Both the position numbers and the translations under genes were made by a program. Shown here piece after piece: positions 47,021 through 57,569 of a DNA stretch of 64,000 nucleotides; within the stretch, counting starts at the first letter, position 1; the number at the start of each line of letters is the position of its first letter. The stretch covers positions 1 to 64,000 of the forward strand of contig JAMKCH010035257.1 in the NCBI GenBank assembly GCA_023653785.1, written 5' to 3'. The notes below the pieces were generated by a model, which was given only the letters and a program-made list of their open reading frames with translations, searched no databases and was not told where the DNA came from. Source of the DNA: Ophioderma brevispina (Eukaryota > Echinodermata > Ophiuroidea > Amphilepidida > Ophiodermatidae).

Positions 47021-49009
47021 ATTCTACTATCTATGTGGGGTGGATTGTGTTGGACTACTCCTCTCCCATTTTACCTGGTCCCTGCACCTTCCTCCCACAA
47101 CACGTCCCCTACTGTCTCATCCCACACATTACGGCGGTCCGGCAAGTATTTCCCACGGTGTAGTCTGGTGTCACAGACTGCAGAAGATAATATCTAATTG
47201 GTATTGCCGAGAGGATTAAATTATCCATCCGTCAATAGCGAATGTTGTCACTGAAACTAAATCTCAATATCTCTGGAAAACGAAGGGTTCTATGGCAGTT
47301 TTTTTTTTTTGCATCAGAGGGTCCGTTACTATTATTTTTGGTGTTTTGAATATGTATCATAATTGGGGCTGAACCGTTAGAGAACTTAGCGAGAAAATTG
47401 GAACGTTTTTTGTCGGGTTTACTTTTGGTGCTCGCAGACACCAAAAAGAACAGGAACAGGATTACGTCTTACTGGACCGCGTACCACACCATTGACCTCT
47501 AACTACGTCTTAAACACCCGTACCCTTAATGACCTTTAGATTCATTTCTGCGAGTGCAGACGCATAAGAGACCTAATGCCTAACTTTCACTCTCAGAGGC
47601 ACACAACCATACCTTCTGAAGATGTGAAAAGTTAGGCATTATATCGCGTAATGCATCTGCACCGCATACACCTGAAATCCTAAAGTTGTTTCCCGCCTTT
47701 TATCCTTTGATCACACAGCTTCCCCGAAAACCTCTTCCCAATAATTTCCTTCGACTGTATCTATGAGATTTCTGCATTGAAACCTGTATCTTCCAGCCAC
47801 CATTAATCAAAATCGTTTAATTTTACACCTCTATATTCGAATGCAGCATAAACAATACCTAAACTTCCTGAGAGATACTCTTCAAGATTTTAATGATAAG
47901 TTGCAAGAAGGTGCCTGTTTTAGTGAGAACAAATTTGGTCAAATTTTTCAGTAGCTCTTGTAAAGAAAATCAGAATGGTAGGTTCTACACTGCAAATGTG
48001 AAAAAGCATTAAACTTTCACTTTCCAATGAAACCAAGGTGATGTCGTCATTTACTAGTAATTTCATTCATTACCATATTTGTTGACTGCCGTAGTTTCTA
48101 TACCAAAATCAAGACCACATGCGCTTAGTTTTCCTGTGAACTGAACAAAATAGCAAATGCATAACCGCTATGAGCTTTCCGACTCCTCTGGTGCTCAATT
48201 AATACCTCAAATTCCTGGCGCCCCACATCGGGGAACAAAAAATCATTCAACGTCAAAGGCTTAAGTACAAATTGCTAAACCACATGACACCTTAACTAAC
48301 CATGTGTTTAACTTTTTTGCACTTTTTTTTTCATCAGATTTTTCCTGTAATTACTACTTGCCCACACCTGGTAAATAGCAGAGCTTAATTATTAATATAC
48401 AACACATGCTACTGATACTGTAGCCAATTCCTGCTACTTTTCTAATTACAATTTAAAAATGTGGCACGCTATACTTATTTCGTAGAAAACAAGAGTTCTT
48501 TGGTGTTTACAGTCTATTTACTACACATAGTGCTCCGACAGACCATTTAGTTTTGATTCTAGTTACTAGAACTTTTGGCAAACTTTTTTAATGCCCCATT
48601 TTGCCAATCCAGTGGGCATTCAGTTCTTTGTTAATATGTTAGATTATTTATAGCCCTTTTAATCAAGGCTTAATTGCTTTATTTTAGCTTGCTAGAGTCA
48701 TTAGGGGTGACTCTACAAAATGACCAACAGGGATATGCCACAAACATCATTCTCATTTTCAGCCTTCTGGTATAGCAATGATCTTTTCTCATGTCAATTT
48801 TTGTATAGTACTGGGTCTTTTTTTTTTTGTTTAATTTTTTTCCCCCCCTTCTCAAAATTGTTGTGATAATTCGTCCATATCCTCACGTTCTAAATTCACT
48901 AAAAATGCAAAACTTGGAGGGAAGAAAAAATGGCAAATTTGGGTTAAGTTTGCCAATTTAGCCCAAAATTGCTCTGGTAGAGCTAAACTATGGGTTTTTT
49001 TTTTTTTGG

Positions 49010-49750
49010 CAAAAATTGGTATAGATATTGGTCCCTACTTCACAGACTCGTGAGTCATGTCCCCATACCCAACCAACTTGAACCAAACTACCCTCCCGGG
49101 GCCGTGTTGGACGGTCATTTAGCTTTCCTGGGTACTAAAACCAACACAATATTCCACAAATGGAGGGTCCTTCACCGTTGTATATAAGCACATATGGACA
49201 GGAGTGTATGCAACAGGTGTGAAAAAAGCATTCAGACACGTATTGTTACACTATATTCGAGTCACCTTTAACTTTTTGGGTTAAGTCGCCCACATTCCAT
49301 TGGCCCCTGACCATCATTTCAATAGGTACACATGTCACCCTTGTAATCATTATGTGTACCCAACTGTACAAGGACTGACCTTGGGAAATACTGATTTTGT
49401 GTAATCTCTCTATCTGGTATCTCTTTAAATGCCTTCCATAAATGAGAGCTAGTCCCGACACAGTGAATCTATAAAACTTATGACATGAATTATAGGGCCA
49501 AGCAGCAAACAATTAAAGGGCTTTCCTTTTTTATATGTAATATCAATGCTCCAGCATCTCCCCTCACCTAGCAAGCTTACAACAAGGAGTGGTTAATTAT
49601 ATGCAGGAAATGACAATACCTGTAATTTATTTGAACAAGAGTGTCATAACCAAATAAAGAGTTTGGGTTAACTTTTAAAGAATTATCAGGAAATTGACAA
49701 TGCACAGTAATTCAATATGACGCAAGTATCAACCAAATAAAGTTTTGGGT
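49010..49750. other. No gene supported
   Basis: Unique sequence right of the duplication. The minus-strand frame at 49246-49512 (88 codons) is open and coding-like in places (MVRGQWNVGDLTQKVKGD) but has no clear acceptor or start. Confidence 0.3.
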
Positions 49751-49753
49751 TAT

Positions 49754-50053
49754 TTAAATTAAAGTGACAAATAACAACCACAAGAGGATGGAAAGGAAAG
49801 TCCATAAATAATACTCCTTGCCGAAGTCATCCCATTGACCAAACGCAAGAGATATGTGGTAAACACCTACAAGTTTTTGATACCCAACTTTAGCACATTG
49901 AACGACTGTCGTATCACGCAAAGGGAAGCTGCTATTTGGAGAAGTTCTGGCTACAAAATTGCGTTTCAATTGAGAATTATCGGACGCACGTTTTCTAAGG
50001 TAGAGAATCTCAGTAGTTTCCAAGTGTTCCCTCTTAATGGCTGTAGTTGCCAT
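49754..50053 (-). CDS. Candidate 99-residue protein with an X-box at its start, unknown function
   Basis: ATGGCAAC at 50053 opens 99 codons to a stop at 49754. The peptide starts MATTAIKREHLETTEILYLR, is basic and polar in the first two thirds (KRNFVARTSPNSSFPLRDTT), and ends with a hydrophobic stretch (LWTFLSILLWLLFVTLI) that could span a membrane. The start codon sits inside a perfect RFX X-box. Some of the 3' part could be intron if a weak donor (CTTGTAG|GTGTTT) is used. The plus-strand frame at 49835-50248 overlaps it and is the less likely reading. No family is recognised. Confidence 0.35.
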   Translation of the reverse strand: MATTAIKREHLETTEILYLRKRASDNSQLKRNFVARTSPNSSFPLRDTTVVQCAKVGYQKLVGVYHISLAFGQWDDFGKEYYLWTFLSILLWLLFVTLI

Positions 50054-50059
50054 AGTAAC
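50046..50059. promoter_or_regulatory. RFX X-box, GTTGCCATAGTAAC
   Basis: The 14-mer matches the X-box consensus GTNRCC, a short spacer, then RGYAAC at every constrained position on the plus strand. In animals X-boxes bound by RFX factors are common at ciliary genes, usually upstream of the start. Here the site overlaps a candidate ATG on the minus strand. The match is seen; function is inferred. Confidence 0.45.
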
Positions 50060-50694
50060 ACTCAAACTAATTGGTGGACTTATGATTTTGCTGTTCAGTC
50101 GAGACCTCACCTACACCCTCTGGATTTATATAAGCATACTTTTCTATATTTTAGCATAGTCAAGCCTCCAATCTGTACATCGCCAGGTTATGTACTGTTA
50201 CTTTTTTTGCAACCAAACAAATGGCAGGTTTTTTCACCTACATACTGATATATTTTTTAGTCCATTTTTTTGAATGAGGGTGTTATCTGCATCATCTCAC
50301 TTGCTGCTTAAAAGCTGTTAGTCATGAAATGAATCGGATTCACTCAAAGGTTGAAATTGGTGAAATTGATATGTACAGGGAAAAGGAGCAAAAAAAAACA
50401 ACAATCGGAGCCAAAAACAATCAAATACACACACATTTTCAAATGGGGGGACATATAGAAAAAATTTTCAATGCAGATCCATACGTCGCGTCATTACGCA
50501 CCACTGAACCTTAAAGCAATAGAGACATTTTTTGAGAGCGCCCCCAATTTATTTTTCAAAATTTGATATTTTGCACAGTTATGTTGTGTAATTGTCTATA
50601 GGAAACTAATACCTGCTAACCGAGAAATACTCAAAAATGCGTATCTATATAATTAAAAGAAGATTCTCAACCTTGGTCCCGAGTGTTCTCAGAG

Positions 50695-51096
50695 ATGGCT
50701 CTATCTCGAGTTCTGATTTTTTGTACATTGGTTTGGTATGCCATGCAGGTTGGCAATCGGACCTTCATTTTTTCAAACTATTCAGTTACTATGGTAATAA
50801 CAGGAAAAGGTCGGTTGCTAGCGAAGGCGCGCGTCGCTGAGGCCATTTGGGATAAAAACCCAACCGCTGCGCACACAAGCTGTGCATATTTTATAAGGCC
50901 AATGCATTATGGGATACACATTACCATGTCACTGCCCTGTGTCGCTCTAGCAACCGTTACCGCGCGGCGCTTAGCAAAAGGAAAAACAGAATGCGGTCGT
51001 AGGCTTAGAATCAATGGTATAATCAATCCAGTTTGCAATGGCAACAATCAAGCGACAATGGTTACAACAACCTACAGGAAATGGCAAAACAATTGA
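50695..51096 (+). CDS. 133-codon open frame with signal-like N-terminus, uncertain
   Basis: CAGAGATGG opens a 133-codon frame, among the longest with a good start context in the window. The first 18 residues (MALSRVLIFCTLVWYAMQ) resemble a signal peptide and two N-glycosylation sequons follow (NRT, NYS). Against this, 50800-51000 is CpG-rich and carries half X-box words (GGTTGCTAGC, CTCTAGCAACC) and GCATTATGGGATA, so it may be a promoter instead. A strong donor (GCCAAT|GTAAGTATT) at 51139 shows a plus-strand transcript probably starts here. In another phase ATGGCAACAATC at about 51037 opens 28 coding-like codons before TAA. Confidence 0.3.
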   Translation: MALSRVLIFCTLVWYAMQVGNRTFIFSNYSVTMVITGKGRLLAKARVAEAIWDKNPTAAHTSCAYFIRPMHYGIHITMSLPCVALATVTARRLAKGKTECGRRLRINGIINPVCNGNNQATMVTTTYRKWQNN

Positions 51097-51149
51097 AGCA
51101 AAGCGTCTAAAAATACAGAATTAAGAATGAAGCTGCCAATGTAAGTATT

Positions 51150-52820
51150 TCAGGGCTCTTTTACTAGGCTAACTGTATTCTTTTAGAAGTTCACTCTTCT
51201 AATGATACCGTAATCGATTTATAAAATATGTTCGTGAAAAAATTCACTTTCTATTCGTACAAAAAAAAACATTTTTCAATTTTTTAATTAACATAACCTA
51301 GGCCTACCTTCACGTGTTCCCTGAAGGATTCTAAACAGGCCTTTGAGTGTCCCTAGCCTATATTTATAGGTACCAAGAAATGGGTTTTTTGGCCGCAAAA
51401 TATTTTAGAACCAAAGGTGACGTCACGCAATATTATATATTTTTGTTTGCTTAATTTTTAGATAAACACCCGAAGGGGATTCCCCTCAGCTGGATTCGTC
51501 TCTCTTCATATGTCCCCCAGCAGCCCCTCGCATAACACTACAATCCAAGAACTTAAGAAATCTTATATATATTTGTAGCATGATTTTTCATTACAAGCGG
51601 AAACTGTGGTGCACTAAATTCCAAAGGGAAACGACGGGGAGTGTTGTGCAGATGACAACGTCAGCTTGGCCCCTTTAACCAATCCACCGGAGCTTACCCA
51701 TCTATTTCTCCCTCATTCATCTACTATAACGATATTCGTAAACACTAAACGCCTTCGCCAGTACTATTTTGCTTTTTGCCATGACAATCATTTGGCGCTA
51801 ATGAAAGTCAGCTGCAAGGGTGGAAATACCTTCTTTTCGATCCAGGTAAAGAAACACAAACAAAAAAACCTTGAGATTTAGGGTTGCGGGTGTACTGGCC
51901 CGCCAGAGAAATTGCGGGCCCGGGGAACCTTGGAGTTACGGGGCCCCCTTTTACCAACTTCGTTTCCAGAACCCAAACGCATAGGGGTGAGGGGGTTTGA
52001 AGTTAACAGTGGCTTCGACGTGGCCATGCGCGGCGCGGGGGTGTGGGAGCTTCATGTAGGCCTTGATAATGTTGATGGCAGGGTTTTTTTGATTTAACTA
52101 TTCATATGTATAGTGTTTATGGAGAAAGCCAGGGTGTGGGTGCGGGAGTGGGGTGCCCCCTCCCGCAAGCGCGGAACCCTTGCAGTGTTCACTTTCCAAT
52201 ACACCATTTTCTAAGAACAATTGATAGAAACCAAATAATTAAATTTGTCATGTTTGTTCATTTAATGATAGATGTATGATAACGGTTTTTAAAAAGTAAA
52301 TTATATCTGATGGTTTTAGTTTGGTTTCAAATAATAAATTACTCCCCGTCTAAAAAATCAGAACGATTGTGAAAATGGCATGGAAACGTTGCTCAAGAAC
52401 GTGCTTTCAATGAAGCGGCCAAGCAGTTTCGTTATCAATGCATTACGGACACAGGTCAATATGCAAACACATTACGCCAACGGCCGCTCCTGGCATGTAT
52501 CTTACTTATGGCAAGGTTGTGTGTATCTCGCAAAAACTCGTAGTTTCGATCCATTATTGCGCCAATTTCACAGGATGAAAGATTGATATTTACCGGAGGA
52601 TGTTCTAACTATCTTCGGACGAAATCCGTTCAGTAATGCCTGAAAAAATCAGTGAAAATGTGGTGGGTTGCTATGAAATCTACCGATTTGTTTATAACTA
52701 CTAACAAGCGCGTACGCGTTGTGTGTTGCAACGGGCGTCTACGCATGAGACGCTGTTGCCGTACGCAATTAAAACCGGCGACCTATTGCAAAAAGGTCAA
52801 TAACACGTGATTTTGAAGTG
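51150..52820. other. No gene firmly supported
   Basis: A possible small exon ends at 51845 (TTTTCGATCCAG|GTAAAG) in a plus-strand frame open from 51666, but its acceptor is poor. GC-rich sequence at 51890-52180 yields short frames only. CpG content rises from about 52380 toward the candidate first exon at 52828. Confidence 0.3.
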
Positions 52821-52827
52821 ATACACT

Positions 52828-52884
52828 ATGGCGGACAACACAATTTCGCGCATCAAAATCCCGTTAAAAGTTTCTCATCCTCAG
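52828..52884 (+). CDS. Candidate first coding exon, unknown gene
   Basis: CACTATGGCGGACAAC lies just downstream of a CpG-rich stretch (52690-52830) and opens MADNTISRIKIPLKVSHPQ, 19 codons, to CCTCAG|GTTATG, a moderate donor. If unspliced, the frame runs only eight more codons to a stop. The start context and composition are typical of a first coding exon. No downstream exon was joined. Confidence 0.35.
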
Positions 52885-53162
52885 GTTATGACCCCATTCC
52901 CATATTCTTAATCTGTTACGTTCAGTTTCCGTCATACCCCATCTTCTAAATAATATTAAACGTTCAATATTAATCCCGCATTTAAAGTAGGGGCTTTTGA
53001 GGAGTTGTCACATTTCATTGTGTGTGATTTCACTTGTGTGGTTGCGGTGTTGTCGCCATAGTGTATCATTCATCACTGATCGCTCTGTTTCAGTGATCCG
53101 ATCTGTTTCGGTGAGATCGCTTCCTTTTAGTGATCGCTCCCCGTTCAACTCAGCTAGAGGGA

Positions 53163-53180
53163 GCCCGCGCGAGCGCGGGC
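53163..53180. repeat. Perfect GC hairpin GCCCGCGC-GA-GCGCGGGC
   Basis: Eight paired bases with a two-base loop, next to GATCGC/AGTGATC words (53085-53145) that recur three times. It lies between the two short, opposing frames at 52997-53206, neither of which is called. Confidence 0.5.
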
Positions 53181-53209
53181 CTTTCCCGCTAGTTTTCATA
53201 ACATAGCGA

Positions 53210-54540
53210 TTATGTACTTAGAATCTTGGATCTGTGATTGTACTTAACGCGGAGCTGGAAATGCCTTAAGTTGTGTCCGTTACATGAGAACTATTGCCAC
53301 CTCAAAAAATGGTCCTCTAACTTGACTTGCCCTGAACCAATAAAACATCTAATGGGAAAGATCATGGCGCTAGGATCACGGCCATTTATATTGGAAGGCC
53401 GTTTCCGGACGTTTACAACAGCCGTTGAATTATTATCGGAGATTCTCTTTATATTAATTATTCTAACTACAAATTCCTTCTTGTGCCAACAATAGACATT
53501 TCGAGCTCAACCATCACAGTAGATGTTTATAGCTGGTTTTACCAATGAAAAGCCAGTGTTAAAAATTCTCAATTTTGGGGGGGAACATTGGGGCGCCTCT
53601 TCACAATGTGCTATATTGCTTTAAGAACAATGAAAAAGAGTTATTGAGGGATATAAAGTGTTCAAAAATTTAGGAGAAATCAAAATATTTTTTTCATGCA
53701 TCCTGATAAAATAAATAAAATTGCCTTCCTTAAAAATACTACATGTCGCAATGTGATTGGCTAATTTATAAAAGGGTTTTACGGTTTTAAAGTGTTAAAA
53801 AAAATTTTAGGATTTTTGTAGGATACATGACCTTATTGAGTGGATGGGCAATTTTTTCAAAATGGTGAGTTGAGTATGGGATGGGACTCAATATACCCTC
53901 AGCCTTTGTTCCAAAGAAAAAATGTTTAACTATTTACGTTGTCATATCCGTACCTAGGCAGAACAATTTACATTTGAAAGAAAAACTGTTTCTTGCATTA
54001 GCATTCAATCACTGTATTTCATTTCCTAGTGTGACCCATTTTCTTGCTTGAACCAATATTGATTAAGCCTACACAGTGTGACGACAACATGACTTCTGAT
54101 TGGAACTTGCGAAGCACTACAGTTTTAATTTAACACACAACCTCGCTCTCTATATATGCACTTATAAATTGCCTCATCATATAGCATTACACCAAACTGC
54201 AAGAAAGTGCATGTTATCATTTGCCTTTTAAACGTGTAAATAAGCACTGGACATAGCAAAGCACTGTGATTGTCAATAACATGAAAATGCCTACCAGAAT
54301 CAACTGGAAATTTAGGAAACAAGCTTTTCATATCCAAGTTTGTTGTTTTTTTTATAATGTTGAACCACAAAAAAAAAAGAGGGTGCTAAGATTAGAAAAT
54401 AACCTCTAAGATAATATTGCCAGATTGTTACCAGCAGTTTTGAATAACACTCACGGTGTATGACAAAAAAATCGTTTAGTTACAATGATGGCACTCAAAA
54501 ACAGTCTTCTGAATGATACCAGTTATTCTTGGCAAGTTGA
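53210..54540. other. No gene firmly supported
   Basis: A plus-strand ATGGCGCTAGG near 53364 opens 43 codons with a hydrophobic end (ILFILIILTTNSF) but lacks splice support. The rest is AT-rich. Confidence 0.3.
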
Positions 54541-54546
54541 AAACCT

Positions 54547-54693
54547 TCATTCAATATTCAAAATTCCAGTTTGGTTTCCTCTGTTTGAAATGCCAGCGAT
54601 GGCCACAAGCATAATGTCTACAAAGTAGTTCTGCATGTTACTCTGCATACGAATTACTTCATCTACGTTAAAATCCTCAATCGAACCATAATC
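54547..54693 (-). CDS. Terminal coding exon of an unidentified gene (54.5-55.9 kb)
   Basis: The acceptor ATATACAAATTTCATTATAG opens 48 codons in phase 0 and TGA at 54547. The peptide begins DYGSIEDFNVDEVIRMQSNM, has a hydrophobic middle (YFVDIMLVAIAG) and ends NRGNQTGILNIE. Codon choice is clearly coding-like. It joins in phase to the exon at 54920-55047, whose last codon is CAT. No AATAAA was found close downstream. I do not recognise the protein. Confidence 0.6.
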   Translation of the reverse strand, partial: DYGSIEDFNVDEVIRMQSNMQNYFVDIMLVAIAGISNRGNQTGILNIE

Positions 54694-54919
54694 CTATAAT
54701 GAAATTTGTATATTGCGTTAAAAGCAAACTTCAACAATTTTTAGTTTGCTAAACGCTGGCTGACACTACCCCCATTTCCATACGAGTACATATTATCTGC
54801 TAAACAATGGCTAACAATTCGCTTATGCGCTCACGTTCTACGCTACCCGCCAATTCGTCTAGTATTAATGGTATTATTTATTCTCAAGCAATGATTGTTA
54901 CCAATTATTGTCAACTCAC

Positions 54920-55047
54920 ATGTATATAGGGAATTGGGACAAACAATGTTAAAATGAGTGCAGGTATGTCTAACTGCAATCTTTGCATGGCAAATTGAAT
55001 TGAGATCGATTCCAACCATTTGGGGACTCGTCTCGCAAGTAACATGA
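54920..55047 (-). CDS. Internal coding exon of an unidentified gene
   Basis: A pyrimidine-rich acceptor (GGTTTTTTATCCCACAAG) and a consensus donor (ATACAT|GTGAGT) enclose 128 nt: two bases, then 42 codons with no stop. The peptide reads MLLARRVPKWLESISIQFAM, then a hydrophobic segment (IPALILTLFVPIPYIH). Downstream it joins 54547-54693 in phase. Upstream it needs one base, which the candidate exon at 55802-55843 supplies. Frames over the same bases on the plus strand (55020-55313) and in another minus phase (54843-55067) are taken as shadows. Confidence 0.6.
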
Positions 55048-55801
55048 CTTGTGGGATAAAAAACCATGGATTTACACTACACGCCAAGTTATTTAAGTGG
55101 GGATTGAAGAGATTAATTCAATATGCTGAGGATAGCAAAATATCGGAGGATACACAAACGGCTTTTTTCTCCCATGTTGAGAATTTACCTCAGCCTTTAA
55201 TCCAGCTACATTCGCACTGTAGTCATTTCAGTCCTTCGTTATATAAGCTGGCACACAATTCTGTACAATTTCACAAGAAAGGTCGCACTTTTCGCCAGTT
55301 CAGAGTAAAGTGAAATCTGGCCCTCCTTCTTTTGTGAAGGAAGCTGTCCTGTCCTCGCTACTTTGAGATTGCCTTAGGCACTTGCTATTATTGCTTACGA
55401 GGCTAGGTTTTCTTCTTCACAGTGAGCTATTTTGACCGATTTTGGCTTAAATTGAAGCATTCTTTTTGAAGGTCACTCTCCCATGAAAGAACATTGACAC
55501 TTAGGAGTTTCCATGGATGGCTGAGGCTGAGAACACAGTGTCCAAATTCTGATCACATGAGATTATAAAACCTGATCCGACAGCAACTGCCCCGAGTGTC
55601 CATGCTCTCAAGTTAAACGCAGTCGGCTCGTTAACTTGGACTAAAATGATCTTTTGGAGCAATCAAGTATTGCTCAGTCAAGGCTTCAGGTAGTCGATTC
55701 TTTGACTGATGCAAGCTGTGAATAGTTCTCCCCAAGTATTAATGGGACGATTCAATGCTTCACTGGTAATAGCGCTGATTTCTCTACACATGAGTAGTCA
55801 C

Positions 55802-55843
55802 CTGGGTTCCCATTTAAAGCCACTTTTTGGCCCATATTAGAAG
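55802..55843 (-). CDS. Tentative 42-nt exon of the same gene
   Basis: The acceptor CCCTTTGGCTATTTTGAG and a weak donor (AACCCAG|GTGACT) enclose two bases, 13 codons (SNMGQKVALNGNP) and one base. The phase at its 3' end fits 54920-55047. The small size and weak donor keep confidence low. Confidence 0.25.
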
Positions 55844-55849
55844 CTCAAA

Positions 55850-56840
55850 ATAGCCAAAGGGAAGTCAGAGCCAGTTATTTATACAAAATCATTCCATTGA
55901 ATATTTGGCTCTTGTACCATACACAGAACGAATCAAGCAAATTTGGAGCACTACTAAGTTTTTTAATTTGGGATTAAACTTTAGGGTCCGCATTCAATTT
56001 TTGCGGCTCTAAGCTCAAGCTTTCTAACAAATAATACTGAGAAATATAGCTTTGGGAAATTTGCAGCAATGGCGACAGACGTATGCTATCCACCTCACAA
56101 CCAACCGACAAAATGATGTGTCCTTAAAAGGGTCCCCTATACAGTGGTGGATAGGTAGGCTTGTGGGTTTCTGAAGGTGGCATCCCAAATTCAGGCCAAT
56201 CAGAGATCAATCATGGACCAAAACGGCTGCAAAATTTCCAAATTTACTTATTTATTAACTCCTCAGGAAATAAGACATATCATTTTGATCCTTTAACCAG
56301 TCAGAAACCATCATGTACCCAGGTTTAAAACTCAAAAATTTGTTAATTGTGTCCAGGATAATACATACTTCCAAAGATACCAATATTTTTCTATCCTAAA
56401 TAAAAGAAAACCCTGCCATTTTGAGTTTTGCAAATCATACTTTGGACTCCTAAATTTTGGTTTCGCTAACACGTTCAAAATGTAATCGCATTCATTTTGT
56501 GTATGATGCTAAACCACTTATAACCTACCCGTTTAGCCGTAAACTACAATTACATGGTCTGTGGTATCTATGCTTGAAGGCATCGACTTTCTAGGGCATC
56601 CGGAACTCTGTGGTCAATGCCTCCATGTCAAATTCTTGCATCAACGACAAACTACATACATGCAGCATAGCCTCAACAGTTTTGAAAGTTTCATTCATCT
56701 TAAAACAAAAAATAGCTTTAATATTTCCACGTTAAGAGGTGCATTTGGTGACCCTAGCTTCACTTTTTGTTATGGTTCACTAAGATGTCTTCAATTAAAA
56801 CCTTATTTCCAAATTGAGTGATTCTAGTGGTGCATTTTGA
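55850..56840. other. Possible further minus-strand exons, not resolved
   Basis: Two open segments follow good minus-strand acceptors. One follows CCCAAAGCTATATTTCTCAG at about 56033 and begins YYLLESLSLEPQKLN. The other follows AAGCTATTTTTTGTTTTAAG at about 56700 and begins MNETFKTVEAMLH, with a GTATGT donor. Their phases do not chain cleanly to the exons below, so they are not called as CDS. Confidence 0.25.
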
Positions 56841-56844
56841 TGTT

Positions 56845-56925
56845 AGGCCATAAAAAAAATTGTTTGTTTGGCGTAACCCTACCGACCCAAAAAACCTTCC
56901 GACTGTCAGTTTTTATGGCACCGGG
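56845..56925. mobile_element. Mini TIR element of about 80 bp
   Basis: GGCCATAAAAAAAATTG at the left is inverted as CAGTTTTTATGGC at the right. Its left end resembles the left end of the longer element at 59514-59871 (GGCCAAAAAAAAATTG), followed by related TACCGACC/CGCCCGACC words. This suggests one MITE family. Confidence 0.45.
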
Positions 56926-57228
56926 CAAATCCCTAGCGTTTAAAACAGTGGCGCACCCCTGGCAAGTACACAATTCTTCCGAAATAAATTCTTTCAAATG
57001 ATACAAATCAGTTTTACGGTTGTTCTCACCGTCTACTATGTTCACATTTTTCTTGAAATTGGATTTTAAAATTACCCATTTTCCGGCGCATCTATTACAT
57101 ATTAAACTCGGTTTTAAAGAGTGCTTACAGTTCGCTATCACAATACGATATTACATTTTACGAACTTGACCTCTAAACGCCGTTAAAATGTGCGTACGAG
57201 GTCACACCATATATGGCGTGTTTGTAAC

Positions 57229-57321
57229 CTTGTAAACAAATGAGCCATATGCACAAGTACCGGAAAAGTTGGACAATAAAGTGCATTTGCCAGTTCGATG
57301 CAGAGAGCGAACTAATGCCAT
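57229..57321 (-). CDS. Weak candidate first exon with presequence-like peptide
   Basis: GGACTATGGCATTAG opens 31 codons (MALVRSLHRTGKCTLL at the start) to TACAAG|GTTACA, a weak donor. The peptide has four basic and no acidic residues plus Ser/Thr, as in mitochondrial presequences, and lies beside CpG-containing sequence. It might start the minus-strand gene ending at 54547, but no continuous set of exons could be chained. The plus-strand frame 57337-57564 is an alternative. Confidence 0.2.
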
Positions 57322-57569
57322 AGTCCAGAAATTATTTTGACCAAATATTTGAAGTGCGCGAAAGATTGGGTGGAATTTAAATGTGCTGATACGGAATTGG
57401 CCCGGAGAAAGAGGCAGAACTCGCGAAAGGTAGTGATGTCGTGCCTGATCTGCAAGAACAAAAAGTGCCATTGCGGGATGGAGTTGGGGGTTCAGCTTTA
57501 CCACTCCTATCCCAGCATACGTCGGATTTCACGCCAGGTGTCTACAACAGATTTTGCGATGTGAAGAAA

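Larger units (their letters stand above)
44286..49000. repeat. Tandem duplication, two units of about 2.35 kb
   Basis: Unit 1 runs about 44286-46620 and unit 2 about 46638-49000, in the same orientation. Each begins with a tRNA-SINE and ends with GCTCTGGTAGA...CTATGGG followed by a T run and GGCA. Matching blocks run the whole length, for example CGGCGGTCCGGCAAGTATTT, AGCGAATG(G/T)TGTCA, CATGCGCTT and GAACAAAAAATCATTCAAC. Differences are mostly one- to three-base indels and homopolymer lengths. No exon is supported in either unit. Confidence 0.9.

Noticed and set aside
51666..51881. GPCR-like exon (FCHDNHLALMKVSC resembles a receptor loop)
   Set aside because: No membrane segments on either side and a poor acceptor; the resemblance is too short.
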